Positions 1 to 7,826 of a stretch of DNA of 11,753 bases are shown here, one piece after another. Position numbers and translations under genes: made by a program. Under the pieces are notes generated by a model, which did not search any database, was not told the DNA's origin, and worked only from the letters and a program-made list of their open reading frames with translations. Each line of letters opens with the position of its first letter. Position 1 is the first letter of the stretch. This DNA is from Entamoeba invadens IP1 (taxonomy: Eukaryota; Evosea; Mastigamoebida; Endamoebidae): the NCBI RefSeq assembly GCF_000330505.1, contig NW_004440243.1, forward strand, positions 47,836 to 59,588, read 5' to 3'.

Positions 1-155
1 AATATAATATAATATAATATAATATAATATAATATAATATAATATAATATAATATAATATAATATAATATAATATAATATAATATAATATAATATAATAT
101 AATATAATATAATATAATATAATATAATATAATATAATATAATATAATATAATAT
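1..155. repeat. (AATAT)31 microsatellite
   Basis: The first 155 bases are 31 uninterrupted, identical copies of the pentamer AATAT, and then the sequence changes abruptly to ACAGTTAGAGGCG. The array touches the left window edge, so its true length is unknown. Nothing in it is coding. Entamoeba genomes carry short tandem repeats around tRNA arrays, but no tRNA gene is visible here, so that link is only speculation. Confidence 0.97.
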
Positions 156-1415
156 ACAGTTAGAGGCGTTTATTTGTCTAATTTTCGAATATGCTAATTT
201 GTTGCAATAACTGGTCAATAATTTTAGGTGTACAACAATAAATTATTTTTGTATTCGTAACTTTTGTTGAATTAAAAACTAAAAATTTATTTAAAAATAA
301 ATTTCATTGAAAAAGACTTTGCTACATAATAACTTATTTACAACAATAAAAGCCTTTAACTATATGTTATACTTTATTATAATTTTTCTTTTCTTATATT
401 TCAAATGATATTTATTTATTATATATTTTAATAAGTTGAACATTTTCTCAGTAATATGATCAATAAAAAACTATTGTTAATTTTAACAATACTATCGTTA
501 TGACTAAATTGTCAATTTGTGATAAAAGTTTATTTAAATTGTCCATAACAATTGATAAAGTTGTTAATTAATTTAATAAACTTTTAATTAAATATCATCT
601 TTGTTTAAGGGTTCACTGTTATTAAATGTAATATATATCAATATAAGATAGTTTTCATGGTAATATCATTTAAAAGTACTTTAGTTATAATTATTTTAAA
701 CATTTGGGAAATATATTACAAGTCCTAATCATTATAATAATTCGACTTTCTTACTTTTTGTTATTTTTTATGCTCTTCTATGATCACGTTAATGTGCTTT
801 AAATAAAACAATGAAATTAATTTTCTTAATGTGAATAATTGTTCAACAACTTGAATAAATTTTGTCTTTAAAAGTTATCTTGTGTATTTTCGACCACAAT
901 AAACGTAATATATCAAGAAGTCATCACAATGGTACATTTCTATTATTTTCATTTTTTAATGTTTAATGTGTATATAAAATTAAAGTTATTTTAGTCCATT
1001 AAATAACATTAAACAACTAAAACGTAATTATAAACTTAATAAAATATGCACATTAACTTTATTTTCTAAATCCAATTTAAATTCGCATATTTTATAGTTT
1101 ATCTATTCAAATAAATTAATTATATTATTAAATTATTGTTAAGTATTATTATTTATATACTACAATAAAGTTATTAAAAATATTTGTGTAGTGTCATCTA
1201 TATATAAATATTATAACACTAATTGATCAATTTTATTACTTCAATAATTAAATTAATAGATTATATCTAATAATGAAGATTTGTTGATTTAATTTTATAA
1301 TACAACAAATTATTAATATGTTGTGTAATAAATTGAGTTATATACATGTCTTTTTTTTTATTGCACTGTGTGTAATAAATTGTATATAAACAAATTTCTT
1401 TTTTCCTAATATTTA
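156..1415. other. AT-rich non-coding stretch
   Basis: No open reading frame of convincing length or composition, no tRNA and no known RNA gene is seen on either strand. The only structure noted is a set of short AT-rich inverted repeats at 472-585, for example a perfect 9-bp-arm palindrome at 472-491. Such repeats are expected at some rate in DNA this AT-rich. The last ~35 bases probably serve as the promoter of the small gene that follows. Confidence 0.6.
1382..1390 (+). promoter_or_regulatory. TATA-like element of the small repeat-peptide gene
   Basis: GTATATAAA lies about 25-35 bases upstream of the ATG at 1416 and resembles the Entamoeba TATA-like consensus GTATTTAAA(G/C). Because Entamoeba 5' leaders are usually very short, the spacing fits a promoter. 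No clear GAAC element is seen. In DNA this AT-rich a chance match is quite possible. Confidence 0.3.
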
Positions 1416-1659
1416 ATGTCAATCACCGAAGATGTGCCCAGAGTTTTACCCCCAGATGATTTACTTTTGCCAGGTGAAAAGCCAAGAGTACATCCAAAAA
1501 ATGAAAAGAAAGTAGAAGATGTTCCCAAAGTATTACCTCCAGATGATCTTGTTCTTCCAAAAAAAATTACAATTTCTTGTTGATTACGAAGAAAAAGGAA
1601 GACAAAAAACAGCAATACCAGCCGATCTCATAGCTCCAAAAATGCATTTTAAAAATTAA
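1416..1659 (+). CDS. small repetitive Pro/Asp/Leu peptide gene, probably frameshifted; unknown function
   Basis: I do not recognise this protein family. From the ATG at 1416 a frame of 55 codons runs to TGA at 1581-1583. It contains two copies of one unit: EDVPRVLPPDDLLLP and EDVPKVLPPDDLVLP, separated by a charged GEKPRVHPKNEKK linker. After an A8 run (1559-1566) the frame one base further on stays open for 30 codons to TAA at 1657-1659, and it contains IPADLIAPK. That looks like a third, diverged copy of the PPDDLVLPK unit, which supports the downstream frame as part of the same gene, giving about 80 residues in all. The GC content is clearly higher than in the flanks. The protein is acidic/basic-mixed, proline-rich and probably unstructured, with no signal peptide or membrane segment. 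The repeats also create a shadow frame on the minus strand, which I discard. It could be a fragment of a larger decayed repeat protein. Confidence 0.5.
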
Positions 1660-1862
1660 AGATGATAATTTCATAATTTAATGATTTTATTAATACATTA
1701 CATTTTATGTTTTAATTATATTATTAAATATATATACAGATAGAGTATTTGATGGGTGACAGAAACTCAAGGTGAGCCAAGAAATTTGAAGATTAATTAA
1801 TAAAAAACATGGGGTTTTATTTTTTTATTTTTTATTTTATCTTGATAATTATTGATATGAAA

Positions 1863-1923
1863 ACGCGTGCCAAACACATTTCTTAAAATAATTCTGGCAC
1901 TTAATAAGTTTCTGGCTCCGCGT
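1863..1923. repeat. imperfect inverted repeats in a GC-richer patch
   Basis: ACGCG at 1863-1867 is mirrored by CGCGT at 1919-1923, and GTGCCA (1867-1872) by TGGCAC (1895-1900). A second TGGC follows at about 1912-1915. These pairings could form alternative stems in a 60-base element that is much richer in G and C than its surroundings. It could be a structured RNA element or a mobile-element remnant, but nothing identifies it. Confidence 0.35.
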
Positions 1924-2113
1924 AAATACTCAATTTGTAAATTTATTTAAGTCGTGTTAATGATTTATGATACAAAAGTTTATTTGTAAATACATTATTT
2001 ATTTATATTTTAATTATTCACATTTAAATATGAACACAATATCAATACTTTAAAATACACTATGTTATTCATATTGGTATATTTTAACGGAATATTTATT
2101 CAAAAATTTGTGT

Positions 2114-2165
2114 ATTCCCCCTTTAAAGTTGTATGTAGTAATACATACAACTTTAATAGGGGAAT
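2114..2165. repeat. near-perfect 24-bp hairpin with 4-base loop
   Basis: The arm 2114-2137 (starting ATTCCCC, ending GTTGTATGTA) is the reverse complement of 2142-2165 at 22 of 24 positions. The two mismatches are adjacent in the C-rich part, and the loop is GTAA (2138-2141). This is far longer than the chance inverted repeats nearby. It lies in non-coding DNA about 450 bases downstream of the small gene. It may be a fold-back mobile-element remnant, a small-RNA precursor or a transcript-end structure. Confidence 0.8.
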
Positions 2166-3692
2166 AATCGTTTTCTCAAACTTGTTTTTTCTTTGACTTT
2201 GTCTTTTGTTTCTAAATATTAATACTTAAAAAGTAAATTTTTTTTTGAAACATTAAAAAAAATTGTATCAGTTTTTTACCATTTTTATAATTTATTACCC
2301 AACTTTTAATTTTTAAAGAATTTGACGTGTTTTTTTGTAAAAGGGACGACCTTTGTAAAAATAACAACGTTAAAAGTGACTTTAATGTATTTAATAAACT
2401 CAATATTCCTCACTTTTCCAACAACTAGATAAAGTTTATTGTTATTCTTAAAAAATAAAGGAATAAACGATATTAAATATAAAACAATATTTTAAAAAGA
2501 TTGACATTTTATTCACATTAGATAATTGGGCAAAAATAAATCGTTTGTGTTATTCTTTTGTATATATTACATTTATCAATTTATAGGCATTTGAATTTTT
2601 GAATTTTAAGTCTAATTTACATTATTATATTTGGTTTCATTTTTAATTTTATAAATTGTTTAATTTAAAATAATAAACTGAACTACAAGACTAATAATGA
2701 CTAATGATATTATAGTAAAATAATAACAGTGATAAAAAATAATCTTAAATAACATTAATAAACCGTTGTTTATTCACTTTGCACCAATTGTTTGTTTTGT
2801 TTGTAAAGTTACACATACCAAACATTCATTATAATTTTGATTTCAAATCATTTCAACCAGAAAAAAAAATCAAAGTGGTCGTGATTGAAAAGGTAATTTA
2901 AGTTTATATATTACAAATCATTTTAATTTGTGTATATTTAAATATGTAATCAAAATTTGTTTTCATTTTAATATTTTTTAATGAAAATAGACATTTCATA
3001 AATGCTATTTTTGTATAATTTGTATCATCTGAATTAACCATTGATATTGTTAAATTTGTTACTTTATTTTTGTGTTTATGATTTTTTAAATATATTGTTC
3101 AACATTTAAACAATTTATTTATAGATTCAATATTGTATCTCATTATTTAAAAACTTGTTTATACTTTTAAGAACCAACTAATTTCAAAACTTAGTTCATA
3201 TAATAAATTTTATTAAAAAGCAATTCGTTAATAATCTAATTTAATTTTATTTTCTAATTATCCAAATTTGTTGATTTTGTTTTCGAACAGCAAATCCATA
3301 TTTTATTTTAAGCAAATTATGGAAATGGTTACAAATAATAAACTTTTAGTATAATTTTTAAATGTTGTTCGATTAATTTAAATTTAGATTTATTGAAAGT
3401 TGTAAAAGTCTTTGTTTTCTTTTGTTTGTTTTTATTTAATTATTATTTTTTATTTTTGGCGTATATATGTTATTTATAGGATGAAATGGGATTGGATAAA
3501 AACAGCTTTTTGAATATTCTTAAGGTTATTCTGTTTAATAAAGGGTTTACAGTTTAATAAAAATGTATTATCTTTTGAATAAATTAGATTTTATCAACAC
3601 AAAAATATTCAAATAAGGGTGTATTAGTGTTTATTGAAACGGAAATATCAATCTACCTTTTATGACCAGAAGTTTAATAAATACCAAAAAAT

Positions 3693-3718
3693 GGATTTAA
3701 AGAACATAAAAATACTCA
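3693..3718 (+). promoter_or_regulatory. Entamoeba-type core promoter of the cysteine protease gene
   Basis: GGATTTAAAG (3693-3702) differs by one base from the Entamoeba TATA-like consensus GTATTTAAAG. It overlaps a GAAC element (3702-3705) and is followed by AAAAATACTCA (3708-3718), similar to the initiator AAAAATTCA. The ATG at 3729 follows within about 10-20 bases, giving the very short 5' leader typical of Entamoeba mRNAs. The three known core elements in compressed order support both the gene start and the organism assignment. Confidence 0.55.
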
Positions 3719-3728
3719 AAAACATCAA

Positions 3729-6017
3729 ATGTTTGTGTTAACACTCTTACTTACACTTTCTTATGCAGGCTTCGACTTAAACAAAAAAGACTATGATCTT
3801 TTCAAAGAGTTTGAAGTAGTCTTCAACAAAAAGTATCTAACTCCAACTGAACGCCTTCACCGCTTTTCTATTTTCAAAGAGAAAATAGCGGACTGTCGAC
3901 ATAGAAATTCTCTCAGAACATCAGAAAGCGATGCTTACTTTAACATCAATCAATTTACTGACATGATTGAGTTTGAAACTGGCCTTTCTCCAAAACGACT
4001 TATTAACATGAAAAAGAGTAATTTGAAAAAGGACGATTTACCCATTCTTCCAGCAGGTAATGTACTTCCACCTTCACTTTCATACTGTGGCCCATATGTC
4101 AACCAAAATACTGATCATCCCAAAATAGACTTTTGTGGAAAGCCGATCAACCAATTGTCTTGTGGGTGTTGTTACGCAGCTGCCATTGCCAATCACGGAC
4201 AAATTATGTATGCCAACATGACTTATTACAAAAACAACAAAGACGAGAGTAAAATCCAAAAATTGTACTTCACTCCACAGAGGTTTATAGATAAAGAATA
4301 TTCTCAGTACGGATTCTCAAATAAGAGATGTTGTGGAGGTAATTCTGGCATTGCAATTACTGGCATGCCAACTTATTCGTTACAATCTGATTATCCCTTT
4401 GTGGATGGGACAACTGAATACTACACCAAACCCGCCCCATGTACACCAAGAGGAGATCAAAATGAAAAAGTCCCCATTTACATGAGAAACTATTACCCAC
4501 AAGTGTTCTCTGTCAATCAAGCGGGTTCTCATGCAAACCAAGTAATGGCACTAAAGAAGATTATACATCACTATGGATCGGTTTTGGTTGCTATTCAAGC
4601 ATCTGGAACGGGTATTCAACAATACCAAAGTGGCATATTTACATTCCCAGCAGCGAAGTGTGATAAACCATTAATCGACCACCAAGTCATATTAGTTGGA
4701 TATGGCAAAGAGAATGGCAAGGAGTACTTTATTGCTAGAAACACTTGGGGAGAAAGTTGGGGAGAAAATGGAGGATTTGCTAAGATAAGTATGGATGTCA
4801 TGTGTGGAATGGCACAAGACGATTGGAGAGGATATGAGTCACAAAATTACATCTTCCATTCGGGTAGTTGTGTACTTGATCCAAATTGTGAAACTTGTAA
4901 TAAAAACACACTCATTTGCGACAAGTGCAGAGCTGGAAGTAACCAAGATTCAAGAGGAATGTGTGTAGCTCCAGGACAATATGATTTCAACCCATCAAAT
5001 CCAGTTAATCCACCTGCTGTGACTTGTTTGAGTGGGTGTGTTAAATGCACTAATGCTACAATTTGCGAGACATGTGCAGTTGGTAAATACTTAAAAAATG
5101 ACAGAAAAGCTTGTTTAACTGCATGTCCAAATGGCCAATATCCTAACAACAATAAAGTGTGTGTTGCTTGTTCAACTGCCAATTGTGCAACATGTGGTAC
5201 AAATAATGTCTGCACTGCATGCAAATCTGGATATCAAAAAACAGCATCAAACACTTGTCAATTGATTCCATGCGGAGACGGGAAGTTTGGGACATCTCCA
5301 AATTGCCAGAATTGCCTTGCAAACTGCAAGACGTGTACGAGTGGAGCTGTTTGTGAATTGTGCACTGGAACGTACAAGCTTCAAGAAGACAAAAAGAAGT
5401 GTTTGGCGACATGCCCAACAGGCGCTTATGTGAATGGCAATTATTGTAAGAAATGCACTACCAAGAATTGCAACACTTGTAACAACAAAAACGTCTGCAC
5501 TAAATGTATTGCCGGATTTGAATTAACTGCGACAACCAACCAATGCACATCACCAAGTGGAGCGTGCGGAGAAGGAGAATTTGGAACTGCTGGTAATTGC
5601 AAGAAATGTGGAGTTGCGAACTGCAAGATGTGCAACAACGCAGAAACATGTGAAGAATGCACTGGCGCATTAAATCTCGAATTTGGATCGAAAAAATGCA
5701 GTCAGAGTTGCCCAAGTGGTTTTTATTCGGACAACCAAAAGTGCTTGAAATGCCAAGAAAATTGTGAGAGTTGTCAAAGTGGAGAAATTTGTGATAAATG
5801 TAAAGCAGATGTAAAATTCAAAGTTGAAGGGAAGTGTTATGCGGTGTGCCCTGATTATTACTTTGAGGAAAATGGAGAGTGTGTGAAATGTAAAGAAAGT
5901 TATGAAACTCCTTGTAATGACCAAGAGTGCATAAAATGCACAACTCCACAACAGAAAAATGGAGCTACTAAAATGCTTGGTCTATTCATTTTCGTGATTA
6001 TAGTGCTATTCATATAA
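3729..6017 (+). CDS. papain-family cysteine protease with cysteine-rich repeat region and hydrophobic C-terminus
   Basis: A secreted or surface endopeptidase of clan CA, family C1. Residues 1-14 form a signal peptide. Residues ~20-95 are an I29-like inhibitory propeptide with a near-complete ERFNIN motif (E41, R45, I48, F49, N60) and FNINQFTDM at 71-79. The papain-like domain spans ~112-378: oxyanion-hole Gln142, nucleophile Cys148 in SCGCCYA (usually CGSCW), CCGG at 201-204, His318 in DHQV and Asn338 in RNTWGESWG. An RGD lies at 241-243. Residues 381-737 hold 58 cysteines in three superrepeats of ~97 residues (about 433-525, 526-623, 624-720), preceded by a half unit; such CxxC-rich regions occur in Entamoeba lectins and membrane kinases. 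The protein ends in hydrophobic LGLFIFVIIVLFI with no cytosolic tail, suggesting a GPI-attachment signal or a short membrane anchor. In E. histolytica, CP-B family proteases combine a signal peptide with such anchors, so this is probably a B-like member. There is no intron. The start at 3729 is fixed by the signal peptide and promoter. Confidence 0.95.
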   Translation: MFVLTLLLTLSYAGFDLNKKDYDLFKEFEVVFNKKYLTPTERLHRFSIFKEKIADCRHRNSLRTSESDAYFNINQFTDMIEFETGLSPKRLINMKKSNLKKDDLPILPAGNVLPPSLSYCGPYVNQNTDHPKIDFCGKPINQLSCGCCYAAAIANHGQIMYANMTYYKNNKDESKIQKLYFTPQRFIDKEYSQYGFSNKRCCGGNSGIAITGMPTYSLQSDYPFVDGTTEYYTKPAPCTPRGDQNEKVPIYMRNYYPQVFSVNQAGSHANQVMALKKIIHHYGSVLVAIQASGTGIQQYQSGIFTFPAAKCDKPLIDHQVILVGYGKENGKEYFIARNTWGESWGENGGFAKISMDVMCGMAQDDWRGYESQNYIFHSGSCVLDPNCETCNKNTLICDKCRAGSNQDSRGMCVAPGQYDFNPSNPVNPPAVTCLSGCVKCTNATICETCAVGKYLKNDRKACLTACPNGQYPNNNKVCVACSTANCATCGTNNVCTACKSGYQKTASNTCQLIPCGDGKFGTSPNCQNCLANCKTCTSGAVCELCTGTYKLQEDKKKCLATCPTGAYVNGNYCKKCTTKNCNTCNNKNVCTKCIAGFELTATTNQCTSPSGACGEGEFGTAGNCKKCGVANCKMCNNAETCEECTGALNLEFGSKKCSQSCPSGFYSDNQKCLKCQENCESCQSGEICDKCKADVKFKVEGKCYAVCPDYYFEENGECVKCKESYETPCNDQECIKCTTPQQKNGATKMLGLFIFVIIVLFI

Positions 6018-6030
6018 TTTCATTTTTAAT
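6015..6030 (+). terminator. probable polyadenylation region of the protease gene
   Basis: The stop codon TAA (6015-6017) lies inside TAATT, the core of the Entamoeba polyadenylation motif, and is followed by a T-rich tract ending TTTTTAAT. This fits the short 3' leaders of Entamoeba mRNAs. A small hairpin, GTCTC/GAGAC (6124-6128 with 6137-6141) followed by T6, lies ~110 bases further on in the 319-base gap between the two convergent genes. It is probably incidental. Confidence 0.4.
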
Positions 6031-6336
6031 ATTTAGTTGTTTTTTTAGAAATAGTATGGTTATATTTTTTTAAAAAAAATCTTACATAGAAATATATAAT
6101 TCAATTAAACCTTTCATAAGTGGGTCTCATTATTAAGAGACGTTTTTTATTTCATTTTATTTTATTAAAAAAATAACAATAATGCGGGTCGAAATAACAC
6201 CCAATCTAACAAAATTTTAAACGACGATCAATAAATAAAAACGTTATAAGACCAACTTTAATAGACATATAATAACTAATTTATCATATTCAGCAAATGT
6301 TTAAAATAAAATAAAAACAAAAATAAGCAAAAAAAA

Positions 6337-7406
6337 TTAATTGAGTTGGTAAACAACAATATTTTTTATAGTAAAAATGTCATTATCTGTCAAATCATTC
6401 TGTTTGGCAGTGTAATCATATGGTTTACAACAACTACCATCAACACCTTTCTTGTTCACGTGAATATCATTAGTACTAAATCCAAATCCAATAGTGAATA
6501 ATGTTATATCATCTCGAGGATATAGACAAATATCATTAGCAAAGAGACACTTCTTTTCAAACTTCTTTGGATTTAAAATGCCATTTCTTACGAGTGAATA
6601 TATATAAGTACTGTAACTTAAAAATTTGCTATTAAAATCAATTTTGCAATCGACTACACCACCAAATTTGTTGTGATTTGTGTCTTCTATTAAAATACAT
6701 TTTTTGTTTGTGTTATTTATTTTTTCTTCAAAGACGGAGGTGTTTTGTGACCAATTGTCTCTGTCTGAGTCAAACAAAACACTTCCAATTTTCATTTCTG
6801 TCAACTTCTCAAGACTGTTTTTTCTTCAATTGTAATGTGTTCGATATTTATTCTCTCCACTTCTTGTTCAACTTTTACTTCTTTTTCTTGTTGTTCTATT
6901 TTAATTACTTTTTCATCTTTTTTAACAACAGTGTTTTCTTCTTGATGTTGTTCATTACATTCGTCGTGTTGTTTATATAAACTGATAATATTCTTTATTT
7001 CATCAACTTTTATGTTTTTTGCTTGGACAATTTTGGTGATTACTTTTTCAAATGGTTGAATGTCTATTTTGCATTTTTCTTCATAAAGTGAAATTCTGAG
7101 AGAACATATTTCATACTTCTTGTCGTTGTCACTTTGCTTTAAATATGACGCCAACTCATTTTCAATTTTAGTTGTTATGTTTTTTAAATCAGTAACAATT
7201 ATGTTGAGTAAAGTCGTGATATTATATTTTCTCATCAATGTTTCATTAAGTCTGTCATTATACTTCTCTGCGTTAACAATGCGTTGTGCTATGGCAAGTG
7301 ACTTGTTGTCAACAAAGTTATATTCATTCTTAGAATTTTCAAAATCTAATACTGCTTTTGTTGCAGTTATTAATAATGCCTGAAGTGCTTTTAACTTGTT
7401 TTCCAT
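6337..7406 (-). CDS. coiled-coil plus TLDc-domain protein, split by an apparent frameshift
   Basis: The gene reads leftward from ATG at 7406-7404 (MENKLKALQ). The first ~195 codons encode an N-terminal, largely helical part that ends in a Glu/Lys/Val-rich coiled-coil-like stretch (KVIKIEQQEKEVKVEQEVER). That frame stops at TGA 6803-6801. The adjacent frame reads SLEKLTEMKIGSVLFDSD and continues for ~155 codons to TAA at 6339-6337. The second part has TLDc features: KIGSVLFDSD, CILIEDTNHNKFGGVVD, YSLVRNG, FTIGFG and a C-terminal FTIKNIVVYQL strand. A -1 shift in the six-base run at 6818-6823 (A6 on the coding strand) joins both parts into about 356 aa, an architecture common among Entamoeba TLDc proteins. 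TLDc domains are associated elsewhere with oxidation resistance and V-ATPase regulation; the Entamoeba role is unknown to me. An in-frame ATG lies 33 codons upstream (7505), but the short-leader rule and hydrophobic low-complexity content favour 7406. Pseudogene or sequencing error are both possible. Confidence 0.75.
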
Positions 7407-7510
7407 GTTAATTAATTTTTTGAGTTTATTCAAGTTATTATTAAAATAGTATAAACACATCGAAATATTTTTTAAAAATATAAGAAAATAATTATATTGT
7501 ATCATTTGTT

Positions 7511-7544
7511 TATAATAATGTTTATAAGTGTTTACATTATTATA
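7511..7544. repeat. perfect 11-bp inverted repeat upstream of the TLDc gene
   Basis: TATAATAATGT (7511-7521) is the exact reverse complement of ACATTATTATA (7534-7544), with a 12-base spacer. It lies about 105 bases upstream of the preferred ATG of the TLDc gene. It could be a regulatory palindrome, but AT-only arms of this length occur by chance in such DNA. Confidence 0.5.
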
Positions 7545-7826
7545 GTATAATAAGCTTAGTAAATGGATTTAATTCTTGTTATTTATTTATATAAATTTAA
7601 ATCAATTTTACATTCTCTAATTAAATTTAATATACAGTCATTAGAAAAGCAAGATGCTAATCTAAATATGAATTTTATTTAATATTTTTCATTTTTAATT
7701 ATTTAAATAATTATTAAAATATATTTATATTAAAAATAACCAATAGTTGGGAGTGTCGTCCTTTCTCTATCATTCCTTTATTTCCTCATACTGTACAATT
7801 ATAATAATTTCCCAATTACATTTAAA

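Larger units (their letters stand above)
1660..3692. other. AT-rich intergenic region upstream of the protease gene
   Basis: About 2 kb with no supportable gene. It contains an inverted-repeat patch at 1863-1923, a long hairpin at 2114-2165 and, near the protease promoter, three copies of GTTTAATAAA (3533-3542, 3552-3561, 3672-3681). A 63-codon minus-strand frame at 2212-2403 starts with TTG and is low-complexity, so I do not call it a gene. Confidence 0.55.

Noticed and set aside
154..176. TACAGTTAGAGGCG after the microsatellite, resembling a TA + CAGT mariner end
   Set aside because: No matching inverted end (CGCCTCTAACTG) was seen in the window; the match is too short to stand alone.
1406..1615. 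Minus-strand 69-codon frame rich in Gly/Thr/Ser/Phe
   Set aside because: It is the antisense shadow of the repetitive plus-strand gene at 1416; its apparent repeats mirror the plus-strand units and the plus-strand peptide is more protein-like.
2212..2403. Minus-strand 63-codon frame
   Set aside because: It begins with TTG rather than ATG, is low-complexity Leu/Lys/Asn/Ser, and has no recognisable motif or promoter.
4616..5951. Several minus-strand frames opposite the protease gene
   Set aside because: They are antisense shadows of the cysteine-rich coding sequence; His/Leu/Gln-rich translations reflect the complement of Cys/Asn/Lys codons.
6124..6147. GTCTC/GAGAC hairpin followed by T6 as an intrinsic terminator
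   Set aside because: Only a 5-bp stem, and the window is eukaryotic in character, so a rho-independent terminator is not expected.
6184..6201. GGGTCGAAATAACACCC as a possible tRNA T-arm or Pol III B box
   Set aside because: No acceptor stem, anticodon arm or A box fits around it; the loop length is wrong.
6678..7383. Plus-strand frames of 100 and 87 codons opposite the TLDc gene
   Set aside because: Phe/Leu/Ser-rich translations are the complement of the Lys/Glu/Asn-rich coiled-coil gene on the minus strand.
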